Shown piece after piece: positions 32,330 to 40,273 of a DNA stretch of 64,000 bases. The DNA comes from CAZOVB01 sp046541415 (lineage in GTDB: Bacteria > Planctomycetota > Phycisphaerae > SM23-33). The notes beneath the pieces were generated by a model. The model did no database searches, had not been told where the DNA came from, and saw only the letters and a program-made list of their open reading frames with translations. A program made the translations under genes and the position numbers. Where the stretch lies: assembly GCA_046541415.1 (NCBI GenBank), contig JBKHDI010000003.1, positions 1-64,000 of the forward strand, in the 5' to 3' direction. Position 1 is the first letter of the stretch; each line of letters opens with the position of its first letter.

Positions 32330-33214
32330 ATGCAGAGCCTTACGGAAATCCGGAATATCCTGGCCGCCGCGAACCTGCGCCCCAACCCGCGCCTGGGCCA
32401 GTGCTTCCTGATCGACCAGAACCTGCTGTCCAAGGTGGTCGAACTGGCCGACATCCGGCCCGACCGAACCGTCCTGGAAGTCGGACCCGGAACCGGAACG
32501 TTGACCGAAGAACTGCTCGAACGGGCCCAGCGCGTCGTGGCCGTCGAACTCGACCGGGGCCTGGCGCGGGTCCTTTCCGACCGCATGGCCGATCGCGAGA
32601 ACTTCCGCCTGCTCTGGGCCGATGCACTGGCGGGCAAGACCAGCCTGAACCCGGCGATGCTCGCGGCGATCGGCGACTCGTGCGACCTGGTCGCCAACCT
32701 GCCCTACAGCATCGCCACGCCGCTGATCCAGATGTGCATCCGCCAGACGCTCCAGGTGCGGCGAGGCGGGTCGGGCCCCGAGATCCCGCGGATGACCTTT
32801 CTGGTCCAGCGGGAAGTGGGCGATCGGTTCACCGCCGCACCGGGCAGCCGGGATTTCGGCCCCGTGGCCGTCTGGGTCCAGCTGACCTGCCGTATCCGCC
32901 AGGGGCCCGTGCTGCCCCCGTCGGCGTTCTGGCCGAGGCCGAAAATCGACAGCCGACTGCTCCGGCTGGACTTCGACGACAACCTGGCCGGACAGCTGAG
33001 CGATCCCGACGCCCTGGACCGGGTGCTCAAAGCCCTCTTCGCCCAGCGACGCAAACAGATCGGCAAGCTGGCCCGGCAGGACGACCGCCGCCATAGCCGG
33101 CTTCCCAGCCTGGCCGGTGCGGTCGAAGAGGCCGGACTGGACACCGCCGCCCGCGCAGAACAACTCGAGCCACGCATCCTGGCCGAGCTGGCCAATCTCC
33201 TCGCCGCCGGCTGA
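32330..33214 (+). CDS. rsmA: 16S rRNA dimethyladenosine transferase
   Basis: RsmA (KsgA) dimethylates two adjacent adenines in the 3' helix of 16S rRNA during small-subunit maturation. 294 residues. The SAM-binding motif is LEVGPGTGTLTEELLERA (about 46-63), preceded by NPRLGQCFLIDQNLLSKVVE, and the N6-adenine catalytic motif is NLPYSIATPLI. The C-terminal helical domain includes PPSAFWPRPKIDSRLLRL and FAQRRKQIGKLAR. The ATG at 32330 gives the family's usual N-terminus. It is followed after about 100 bases by the TPR gene. Confidence 0.95.
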   Translation: MQSLTEIRNILAAANLRPNPRLGQCFLIDQNLLSKVVELADIRPDRTVLEVGPGTGTLTEELLERAQRVVAVELDRGLARVLSDRMADRENFRLLWADALAGKTSLNPAMLAAIGDSCDLVANLPYSIATPLIQMCIRQTLQVRRGGSGPEIPRMTFLVQREVGDRFTAAPGSRDFGPVAVWVQLTCRIRQGPVLPPSAFWPRPKIDSRLLRLDFDDNLAGQLSDPDALDRVLKALFAQRRKQIGKLARQDDRRHSRLPSLAGAVEEAGLDTAARAEQLEPRILAELANLLAAG

Positions 33215-33311
33215 GCCGCCGAAGCGCAACAGGCGGTTTTTGACTCGCTTGCATCCGCTCCTGTGGTACCATACGCTATGCTTTACCGGACCTACTGGAA
33301 AAGGGCCCTCC

Positions 33312-34745
33312 ATGGCAGAGACTGATCCACAAGACCAACAGCAAGACACCGCCCCGGACCCGGCCGTTGAAGAAGCGGGCAAGGGCAAGGCCTTCTTCGA
33401 CCGCGCCGATGAAATCGCCTCCACCGGCGAGTGGGATTACGCCATCGAGATGTACGTCGAAGGACTCAAGCGCGAACCGTCCAACATCGAACGGGGCCAC
33501 AAGCCCCTGCGGGAAGTCTCCCTGCGGCGCAAGCTCCAGGGCGCCAAGGGACCGGGCTTTAAAGAGAAACGCAAGTACGGATCGAGCAAGGACCCCAAGG
33601 AAAACCTCGCCAACGCCTCCTTCCTGCTGGCCAAGGACCCCGGAAACCGACAGTACATGGTCGCTGCCTTAAAGGCCGCCCTGGACCTGGACCGCGACAG
33701 CCTGATCACCTGGTTCGCCGACCTGCTGTACGAAGAGCAGAAGCAGGCCAAGAAACCCTCCCGACAGGTGCTGATGACGATCATCGACGCCTACGTCCAG
33801 GCCGAGAAATTCACCAAGGCCGTCGGGGTCTGCCAGTTCGGCCTGGCCGACAGCCCCGGCGACAACGTCCTGATCGAGCGGGTCAAGGACCTCTCGGCCA
33901 AGGCGACGATGCAGAAGTACTCCGGCGAAGGGGACATCACCACGAAGGTCAAGGACAAGAAGCAGCTGGAGGAAGACATCCAGCGCAGCCACATGGTCCA
34001 GTCCAAGACGTTCCTGGAAAACCAACTGGAGAAGGCAGAGGCCGAATACAAGGCCGACCCCACCGTGCCCGGCAAGGTTACCGCCTACGTCGAGGCCCTG
34101 ATGCGCATGGACGACCCGAGCTATGAGAACACCGCCATCGACGTGCTCCGGCGGGCCCACAACGAGACGGGCAGCTACAACTGGAAGATGCGCATCGGCG
34201 ATATCAAGATGAAGCAGATGACCCGGCGCCGCCGGGAACTGCTCAAACGAGGCGACAAGAAAGCTGCCCTGGAAGAGGCCAAGCGCCAACTGGCCTTCGA
34301 ACTGGAGGAATTCCAGGAGCGGGTGGTCAACTACCCGACCGATCTGGCGCTGAAGTACGAGCTGGGCCGACGCCAGTTCGCCGCGGCTGCCTTTGATTCC
34401 TCGAAGCTCGATGACGCGATCGGCTCGCTCCAGCAGGCCCGGCGGGACCCGCGACGGCGGATCGACGCGATGACGCTGATGGCCCAGGCCTTCGCCAAGA
34501 AGGAATGGTACACCGAAGCGGCCGACACCTACCGCCAGTTGCTGGAAGGGGAACTGACCGAGGAGCACGAGAAGAACATCCGCTACAGCCTCGGCGAGGC
34601 CTTGATGCAAATGGACAAGCCCGACGAGGCCGAAGACCAGTTCTCCCAGGTCGCCCAGATCGACTACAACTTCAAGGACGTCCGCAAGAAGCTCGAAGTC
34701 CTGCGTAACCGCGACAAGGGTCAGGCCCACTCTGATTCGGAATGA
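33312..34745 (+). CDS. TPR-repeat cytoplasmic protein
   Basis: A 477-residue protein with no signal peptide. Tetratricopeptide-like helices occur near the N-terminus (KAFFDRADEIASTGEWDYAI) and again at about 360-460 (YTEAADTYRQLLEGELTEEH, SLGEALMQMDKPDEAEDQFS). The middle (about 190-330) is charged and probably coiled coil (KKQLEEDIQRSHMVQSKTFL). It resembles planctomycete tetratricopeptide proteins annotated only by repeat. AAAAGG precedes the ATG. Partner proteins are unknown. Confidence 0.75.
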   Translation: MAETDPQDQQQDTAPDPAVEEAGKGKAFFDRADEIASTGEWDYAIEMYVEGLKREPSNIERGHKPLREVSLRRKLQGAKGPGFKEKRKYGSSKDPKENLANASFLLAKDPGNRQYMVAALKAALDLDRDSLITWFADLLYEEQKQAKKPSRQVLMTIIDAYVQAEKFTKAVGVCQFGLADSPGDNVLIERVKDLSAKATMQKYSGEGDITTKVKDKKQLEEDIQRSHMVQSKTFLENQLEKAEAEYKADPTVPGKVTAYVEALMRMDDPSYENTAIDVLRRAHNETGSYNWKMRIGDIKMKQMTRRRRELLKRGDKKAALEEAKRQLAFELEEFQERVVNYPTDLALKYELGRRQFAAAAFDSSKLDDAIGSLQQARRDPRRRIDAMTLMAQAFAKKEWYTEAADTYRQLLEGELTEEHEKNIRYSLGEALMQMDKPDEAEDQFSQVAQIDYNFKDVRKKLEVLRNRDKGQAHSDSE

Positions 34746-34758
34746 CCCTGTCCGGCCT

Positions 34759-34786
34759 GGCCCCGGCCTGCCGGCGAGCCGGGGCC
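34759..34786 (+). terminator. GC-rich hairpin after the TPR gene
   Basis: GGCCCCGGC and GCCGGGGCC form a perfect 9-base stem with a 10-base loop 14 bases after the stop. There is no T tract, so intrinsic termination is doubtful. Confidence 0.4.
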
Positions 34787-34809
34787 CCAGCCGCCCGCCC
34801 ATTGCCGCC

Positions 34810-34838
34810 TTGACCCCCGGCGGCCAGGCCGCTAGACT
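34810..34838 (+). promoter_or_regulatory. promoter of isocitrate dehydrogenase gene
   Basis: -35 TTGACC at 34810-34815, a 17-base spacer and -10 TAGACT at 34833-34838, 52 bases before the ATG. Confidence 0.65.
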
Positions 34839-34889
34839 CACCGGGCCCCCTTTTGGTCCGCAGAACCCCTGACAGGAGTCAACATAGAC

Positions 34890-36002
34890 ATGACAACGCA
34901 CAAAGTTGCACTGATCCGCGGAGACGGCGTGGGCCCCGAACTGGCCCAGGCCGCCAAACGCTGCCTGGACGCCGCCCTGGCCGCCACCGACGGAGCAGGC
35001 AAAATCGAATGGACGACCTGCGAAGCCGGCGTGGACATCATGGAAACCGCGGGCACGCCCATGCCCGACGAGACCATCCAGGCCGTCCGCGATGCCGATG
35101 CGACCCTCAAAGCCCCCATCACCACCCCCATCGGCACGGGGTTCCGGTCGGTCAACGTCCTGCTGCGACAGACCCTCGACCTCTACTGCTGCCTGCGACC
35201 CTGCAAGAGCTACAAGGGCGTTCGCAGCAAGTACGACGAGATCGACCTGGTCCTGGTCCGCGAAAACTGCGAAGACCTCTACGCCGGCGTCGAGTTCGAG
35301 AAAGGAACCAAGCAAGTCGGCGAGTTGATCGAAACGGTCAACCGCCTCTCGGCGGACAAGAAGGTCAAGACCCCGGCCGAGACCACCGGCGTGTCGATCA
35401 AGCCCATCAGCGTCCAGAACACCGAGCGGATCGTCCGCTTCGCCTTCGAGTACGCCCGCAAGCACAACCGCAGGAAGGTGACCTTCGTCGAGAAGGCCAA
35501 CATCATGAAGTACACCGACGGGCTGTTCAAATCCGTCGCCGAACAGGTCGCCAAGGACTATCCGGACATCGAGTCCGAGGAACGCCTCATCGACAACATG
35601 TGCATGCAGCTGGTCCAGAAGCCCGAGCTCTACGACGTGATCGTCACCGAGAACCTCTACGGCGATATCCTCTCGGACCTCTGCGCGGGCCTGGTTGGCG
35701 GGCTCGGCGTGGCCCCGGGTGCGAATATCGGCGTGGACAATGCCGTCTTCGAGGCCACCCACGGCTCGGCCCCGAAATACAAGGGCATGAACAAGGTCAA
35801 CCCCACAGCGCTGATCCTCTCGGGCATGCTCATGCTCGACTACCTCGGCGAGACGCAGGCGGCCAAGAACCTCGAATCCGCCATCGCCAAGGTCGTCGAA
35901 GAGGGCAAGGACGTGACCTACGACATGAAGCCCCATCGCGACGACCCCACGGCTGTGGGAACCAGCGAAATGGCCGACGCGATCATCACGGCGATGGACT
36001 GA
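34890..36002 (+). CDS. isocitrate/isopropylmalate-family dehydrogenase (probable isocitrate dehydrogenase)
   Basis: Oxidative decarboxylation in the TCA cycle is the likely role. 370 residues. Substrate-binding features are SVNVLLRQTLDLYCCLRPCK and the VRENCEDLYAG motif, where most isocitrate dehydrogenases have RENTED. Metal ligands lie in VIVTENLYGDILSDLCAGLV. The cofactor loop reads HGSAPKYKGMNKVNPTAL; the Lys-Tyr pair after AP is the NADP-type signature of E. coli Icd, although the overall length and framework look like the NAD-type enzymes. VTYDMKP keeps the Tyr but not the Arg of the NADP site. AGGAG precedes the ATG, and a strong terminator follows. Confidence 0.85.
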   Translation: MTTHKVALIRGDGVGPELAQAAKRCLDAALAATDGAGKIEWTTCEAGVDIMETAGTPMPDETIQAVRDADATLKAPITTPIGTGFRSVNVLLRQTLDLYCCLRPCKSYKGVRSKYDEIDLVLVRENCEDLYAGVEFEKGTKQVGELIETVNRLSADKKVKTPAETTGVSIKPISVQNTERIVRFAFEYARKHNRRKVTFVEKANIMKYTDGLFKSVAEQVAKDYPDIESEERLIDNMCMQLVQKPELYDVIVTENLYGDILSDLCAGLVGGLGVAPGANIGVDNAVFEATHGSAPKYKGMNKVNPTALILSGMLMLDYLGETQAAKNLESAIAKVVEEGKDVTYDMKPHRDDPTAVGTSEMADAIITAMD

Positions 36003-36038
36003 CCTCCGCCCGCCGACAGGCCGACAGACCCACTCCAG

Positions 36039-36072
36039 ACGGGACGCAGAGGGCAACTCTGCGTCCCGTTTC
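36039..36072 (+). terminator. intrinsic terminator of the dehydrogenase gene
   Basis: ACGGGACGCAGAG and CTCTGCGTCCCGT form a perfect 13-base stem with a 5-base loop, followed by TTTCTCGT. Confidence 0.85.
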
Positions 36073-36268
36073 TCGTCCGGACCTCTCTGGGGCCCAGGCC
36101 ATATCGAACTATTGCCAGAACCAACCTGTCGCAACCAGATTAGAACAGGACAAATCAGCTTGACCCCTGCAAGCAACTTCGGCCTGAACGGCAGGTGCGG
36201 GCGAACGACCGACGGCTGGGCTTTTGTTCTGCCCCGCCGGGGGCGCCTTCGGGTAGGATAAAAGCGAT

Positions 36269-37330
36269 ATGGACCCGCAGAGAATCCACCGAATCATGAG
36301 CGGGCAGGACCGTTCAGCGGCCGCGCGCCTGCTGCGATGCGCGCTGGCAGGGGCGTCTCTGCCCTATGCAGCCGCAACGTGGTTGCGACGCCGACTCTAC
36401 CGATGGGGCGTTTTTCGGTCCAGCCGCGCCAAGGTGCCGGTCATCTGCGTGGGCAACCTGACCACCGGCGGAACGGGTAAGAGCCCGATGGTCGCCTGGG
36501 TGGTCGACGCCCTGCAGCAGATGGGTCACAGGCCGGCGATCCTCTCCCGCGGATACAAGGCCTGCAACGGCAGGAGCGACGAGGCTGAGATGCTCTGGCG
36601 CCAGACCGCGGCGGAGGTCTTCATCGGTTCGGACCGGGTCGCCTCGGCCGCCCGGGCCGTCGAGGAAGGCAGCGACGTGCTGGTCATGGACGACGGGTTC
36701 CAGCACCTCAAACTCGCCCGCGACCTGAACATCGTGCTGATCGACGCGATCAACCCGTTCGGCTATGGCTGGACGCTGCCGCGTGGCATGGCCCGCGAGC
36801 CCCGCGGGGCGCTGAGCGATGCAGACGTCGTCGTCATCACCCACTGCGACCGGATTCAGCCGGAGCGACTGGAAAGCCTCTCAGCCCATCTGGAACGCCT
36901 GGCCCCCCAGGCCATGCACTGCTGGGCCGAACACAAGCCCATCGCCGTAATCGACGAGTTCGGCGACTACCGCGACCTGTCGCTGCTGAAAGGCAAGGAC
37001 GTTTACGCCTTCGCCGCGATCGCCAACCCTGAGCAGTTCTTCCAGACCGCCGGCGATCTCAGGGCCGAGCTTCGCGGGCAACTGGGCCTGGCTGACCACG
37101 CAGAACTTACGGGCAGAACGATCGAATCGATCAACACCCAAGCCGGCCGCAGCGGCGCCTCGGTCCTGCTGACGACGCAGAAAGACTTCGCCCGCCTCAG
37201 CCGGACCGATTTCGCCCTGCCCCTCTGGCAGATCGCCATCGAGATCGACCTGTTCGACTCGCAGCAGCAGTTGATCGAGCGAATCGCCCGTACAATCGGC
37301 GAACCGACGGGGCTCGAATCGGCCGAATGA
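36269..37330 (+). CDS. lpxK: tetraacyldisaccharide 4'-kinase
   Basis: LpxK phosphorylates the 4' position of the lipid A disaccharide at the inner membrane. 353 residues. An N-terminal amphipathic helix region precedes the P-loop VGNLTTGGTGKSPMVAWVVD (about 63-82). RPAILSRGYKA follows, and the catalytic/Walker B stretch is VLVMDDGFQHLKLARDL. C-terminal LLTTQKDFARL and LWQIAIEIDLF are family hallmarks. It supports a true lipid A pathway together with the lpxD-lpxC-lpxA cluster 16 kb away. No strong ribosome site precedes the ATG at 36269; a later ATG (residue 10) is a possible start. Confidence 0.93.
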   Translation: MDPQRIHRIMSGQDRSAAARLLRCALAGASLPYAAATWLRRRLYRWGVFRSSRAKVPVICVGNLTTGGTGKSPMVAWVVDALQQMGHRPAILSRGYKACNGRSDEAEMLWRQTAAEVFIGSDRVASAARAVEEGSDVLVMDDGFQHLKLARDLNIVLIDAINPFGYGWTLPRGMAREPRGALSDADVVVITHCDRIQPERLESLSAHLERLAPQAMHCWAEHKPIAVIDEFGDYRDLSLLKGKDVYAFAAIANPEQFFQTAGDLRAELRGQLGLADHAELTGRTIESINTQAGRSGASVLLTTQKDFARLSRTDFALPLWQIAIEIDLFDSQQQLIERIARTIGEPTGLESAE

Positions 37331-37359
37331 TTGCAGCCGGACCGGCCAGAGCGTAGAAT
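37331..37359 (+). promoter_or_regulatory. promoter of the HAD phosphatase gene
   Basis: -35 TTGCAG at 37331-37336, immediately after the lpxK stop, a 17-base spacer and -10 TAGAAT at 37354-37359. This leaves a leader of about 130 bases. Confidence 0.65.
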
Positions 37360-37494
37360 CCCGCAACCGGCAGCTGTAGTTGCCTCGGGAGTCTGCAGTC
37401 AGGCCGACGGTTGGTCCGATACATAGCTGGGACCCCGACAGCCGAAATGCCGGGCCGGGCCGCAAGAGAACATCCTTTGGAAACGAGGCCGATG

Positions 37495-38910
37495 ATGGCA
37501 AAGCGTGCCGTCTTCCTCGACCGCGACAACACGATCATCGACGATCCGGGTTACCTCTCCGACCCCAATGCGGTCAAGCTGTTGCCCGGGGTGGAACTGG
37601 CCATCAAGTCCTTCGCCCAGGCGGGCTTTACCGTGGTGGTGGTGACCAACCAGTCTGCCGTCGCACGCGGGATGATTACCGAAGAGATGCTCGACGAGAT
37701 CCACGACGAGATGCGGCGCCAGCTGACCGGCAAGGGTGCCCGCATCGACGGGATCTACTACTGCCCCTACCACCCGGAAGGCTCGGTCGAGGCCTACGCC
37801 AAAGACTCCGAACTGCGAAAGCCCCGCCCGGGCATGCTTCTCAAGGCCGCCAAGGAAATGAACATCGACCTGGCCGCCAGTTGGATGATCGGCGACAGCC
37901 CGCGCGATGTCGAGGCCGGCAAACGCGCCGGCTGCAAGACCATCCGCATCCGCCTGCCCAAGGGCAAAGCCAACGGGCAGCCGGAGACACCCGACAACGC
38001 CGACTTCTACGTCCGCAACCTCGTCGACGCAGCCCGCGTTGTCATGCGGGAGATCAAGAACCCCACCGTCGCTCCGCCCAGCTCTGCCCAGACCGCCTCT
38101 GCCAGCGCCGCAGCGGAAACCGTCGCCGCCCCCGCACCGCAGAGCCCGGCACAGGCGCCCAGGCCCAAACCCGCCCCGCAGGCAGCCCAGCCGCCCCGGA
38201 CAGCCCAGTCCAGACCCCCGGAGCAGAACCAGCCCCCATCCCCGGCCGCCGAGCAGCGAGAAAAGCAGGCCGCCGCCCAACCGCCCCTGCCGCTGGGCAT
38301 CGAGGCGATCCACCAGCCACCGGCGGCCTCTGCCCGCAAGCCAAAGGCACAGACCATCCAGGCCCGGCAGGAAGCCCAGCACCAGCCCGCCCAGGACCAG
38401 GCCAGAAAGCCCCAGCCGGACCAGGCCGACCAACAGGCCCCGCAGAGTCAACCGGCTGAACCCGAGGCCCAGGCCCAAGCACCTGCCGCCGACGCGCAGC
38501 AACCGCCGCAACCCGATTCGTCCCAGGAGCAAGACATGGCCCCGACCGCACCGGCCAATCCACAGCCCCAGCCTGCCAGCAACTCCGCCCAGCGGCGACC
38601 GACCCAACCGGCGCCCGCACCGGCGATGGACGATCCCCAAACCCAGCGCGGCGACGACGAACGCCTCGCCGCCGCCATCTTCCGGCAGATGCAGGAGAAC
38701 GCACAGTTTGCCGAAGCGCCGCCCGAAAAGTTCTGCCTCTCCAAGCTCTTCGCCGCCGTCATCCAGGTCGTCGCCGGCATCGTCCTGCTGTTTGTCATCA
38801 GCCGCATCCTCACCGGTTCCGACCCCACCAATGCCATTCTCTGGGCCCTGGTGGCCATCGTTCTGCAAGTGATGGCCCTGACTTTTTACGTAATGAAACC
38901 GAACCAATAG
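37495..38910 (+). CDS. GmhB-like HAD phosphatase with long linker and C-terminal membrane anchor
   Basis: A 471-residue fusion. Residues 1-175 are a HAD phosphatase of the histidinol-phosphate/heptose-bisphosphate type: nucleophile motif VFLDRDNTI, VVVTNQSAVARGMI, ELRKPRPGMLLKAAKEM and MIGDSPRDVEAGKRAGCKTI. The zinc loop of GmhB (CxH...CxC) keeps only CPYH; the second pair is replaced by polar residues. About 225 residues of Pro/Gln/Ala-rich linker follow, then two hydrophobic helices (AAVIQVVAGIVLLFVISRIL, AILWALVAIVLQVMALTFYV). The catalytic domain should face the cytoplasm on a flexible tether. I start at 37495, with GAGG 6 bases upstream. It follows lpxK, so a heptose/LPS role is plausible. 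Confidence 0.82.
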   Translation: MAKRAVFLDRDNTIIDDPGYLSDPNAVKLLPGVELAIKSFAQAGFTVVVVTNQSAVARGMITEEMLDEIHDEMRRQLTGKGARIDGIYYCPYHPEGSVEAYAKDSELRKPRPGMLLKAAKEMNIDLAASWMIGDSPRDVEAGKRAGCKTIRIRLPKGKANGQPETPDNADFYVRNLVDAARVVMREIKNPTVAPPSSAQTASASAAAETVAAPAPQSPAQAPRPKPAPQAAQPPRTAQSRPPEQNQPPSPAAEQREKQAAAQPPLPLGIEAIHQPPAASARKPKAQTIQARQEAQHQPAQDQARKPQPDQADQQAPQSQPAEPEAQAQAPAADAQQPPQPDSSQEQDMAPTAPANPQPQPASNSAQRRPTQPAPAPAMDDPQTQRGDDERLAAAIFRQMQENAQFAEAPPEKFCLSKLFAAVIQVVAGIVLLFVISRILTGSDPTNAILWALVAIVLQVMALTFYVMKPNQ

Positions 38911-38921
38911 GGCCCCCGGGC

Positions 38922-38940
38922 TGTCTATACTGGATAGACA
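38922..38940 (+). promoter_or_regulatory. inverted repeat ahead of the cyclase-fold gene
   Basis: TGTCTAT and ATAGACA flank 5 bases and overlap a TATACT -10-like hexamer (38926-38931). The matching -35 is poor. It could be an operator or a small hairpin. Confidence 0.35.
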
Positions 38941-38991
38941 CAAAGGCCCGGCGCGGCCAACGGAAAAACCCGCAGCAAGTGAGGTACTCTT

Positions 38992-40167
38992 ATGCGCACC
39001 AGACAAGTTGTCCTTTTTCTCGCCCTTGCTCTTGCCATCGCCGCCCCGGCAGCGGCCCGGGATGAAGCGGTCGTCCAGCCCGCTCACCCGCACATGGACA
39101 TCGAGCACACCGTCAAGGCCCAGCAACTGCTGAACCAGGGAGCCAGGTTCCTGGTCAGCCAGGAGAAGGAAGGCGGCGGCTGGAGCCTGATGGGCCCGTC
39201 GGACCCGGCCATTACCGGCCTGGTCGTCCGCGCCCTGCTGAACCACCCCGACTACGACGTGAAGAGCCCGATCATCCAGCGCGGCATCAAGGTGATTCTC
39301 GCCAACCAACAGGAAGATGGGGGCATCTATAACCCCCGAATCGGCCAACAGAATTACACCACGGCCATCGGAATCATGGCCTTGGCAGCCACGCGCGACC
39401 CGCAGTACAAAGACGAGATCGAAAAGGCCATCGGCTATATCAAGAAGATCCAGATCGTCCCCGGCTCGCAGAGCCCCTCGGGCGGCAAGGTCTCCGAAGG
39501 ACATCCGTTTGTCGGTGGGACCAGTTACGGCAAGCACGGCAGGCCCGACCTGAGCAACCTGGGCTTCTCGTCCGAGGCGCTGCACCAGGCCGGAGTCAAG
39601 CCCGACGACCCGTTCTTCCAGAACGCCCTGGTCTTCGCGTCCAACACCCAGAACCTCCGCGAGACGAACAAGCTGGCCTGGGTCGACCAGATCGGCACGA
39701 ACGACGGCGGGTTCATCTACGCCCCGGCCCTGGGGTCCGACATCACCCAGCCGGAGTCCAAGGCAGGCGGCGGGCGAAGCTACGGCTCGATGACCTACAC
39801 CGGTTTCAAGACGCTGCTCTACGCCGGCGTGGACAAGAACGACCCCCGCGTCAAGGGCGCCTACAACTGGATCCGTCGCTACTGGCGCCTGGATACCAAC
39901 CCCAACATGCCCAACGCCCAGAGCAAGGAAGGGTTGTACTACTACTACCACGTGTTCTCCAAGGCCCTTGAGGCCTACGGCCAGCCGGTGATCACCGACA
40001 CCAAGGGCCAGAAGCACAACTGGCGCGAAGAGCTGGTCGACATCCTGGCCAAAAAGGTCAACGACAACGGCTCGTGGGACAACGACACCCAGCGCTGGTT
40101 CGAGGACAATCCGATCCTCTGCACCGGCTACGTGCTGATGGCCTTGGGTGAAGTGCTCGACAAGTAA
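38992..40167 (+). CDS. secreted prenyltransferase/squalene-cyclase-repeat protein
   Basis: A 391-residue exported protein: signal peptide VVLFLALALAIAAPAAARDE, then alpha-alpha toroid repeats of the squalene oxidase/prenyltransferase type (GARFLVSQEKEGGGWSLMGP, GIKVILANQQEDGGIYNPRI, YTTAIGIMALAATRDPQYKD, SYGSMTYTGFKTLLYAGVDK). The cyclase catalytic DxDD motif is not present, so a binding role or an unusual enzyme is more likely than terpene cyclisation. Homologous proteins are widespread in planctomycetes. A GAGG site precedes the ATG. A strong terminator follows. Confidence 0.8.
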   Translation: MRTRQVVLFLALALAIAAPAAARDEAVVQPAHPHMDIEHTVKAQQLLNQGARFLVSQEKEGGGWSLMGPSDPAITGLVVRALLNHPDYDVKSPIIQRGIKVILANQQEDGGIYNPRIGQQNYTTAIGIMALAATRDPQYKDEIEKAIGYIKKIQIVPGSQSPSGGKVSEGHPFVGGTSYGKHGRPDLSNLGFSSEALHQAGVKPDDPFFQNALVFASNTQNLRETNKLAWVDQIGTNDGGFIYAPALGSDITQPESKAGGGRSYGSMTYTGFKTLLYAGVDKNDPRVKGAYNWIRRYWRLDTNPNMPNAQSKEGLYYYYHVFSKALEAYGQPVITDTKGQKHNWREELVDILAKKVNDNGSWDNDTQRWFEDNPILCTGYVLMALGEVLDK

Positions 40168-40198
40168 CCGCCGGACGATCCTGCCAAGAGAAAAGCAG

Positions 40199-40241
40199 TC
40201 GGCCGCGATGCCGCTACCGGACATCGCGGCCGATTCTGTTT
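40199..40241. terminator. bidirectional intrinsic terminator
   Basis: TCGGCCGCGATG and CATCGCGGCCGA form a perfect 12-base stem with an 11-base loop. The plus strand continues TTCTGTTT; the minus strand continues CTGCTTTTC. It separates the convergent cyclase-fold and OprB genes. Confidence 0.85.
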
Positions 40242-40273
40242 GATCCCCCCTCAGGCAAACGGCCAGGCGTCGC

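Noticed and set aside
33669..36176. 835-codon minus frame opposite the TPR and dehydrogenase genes
   Set aside because: Shadow frame crossing two genes and a promoter; the plus-strand dehydrogenase is unmistakable.
37399..40224. 941-codon minus frame opposite the HAD and cyclase-fold genes
   Set aside because: It spans two unrelated genes and their intergenic promoter region and shows only Gly/Leu-rich low complexity.
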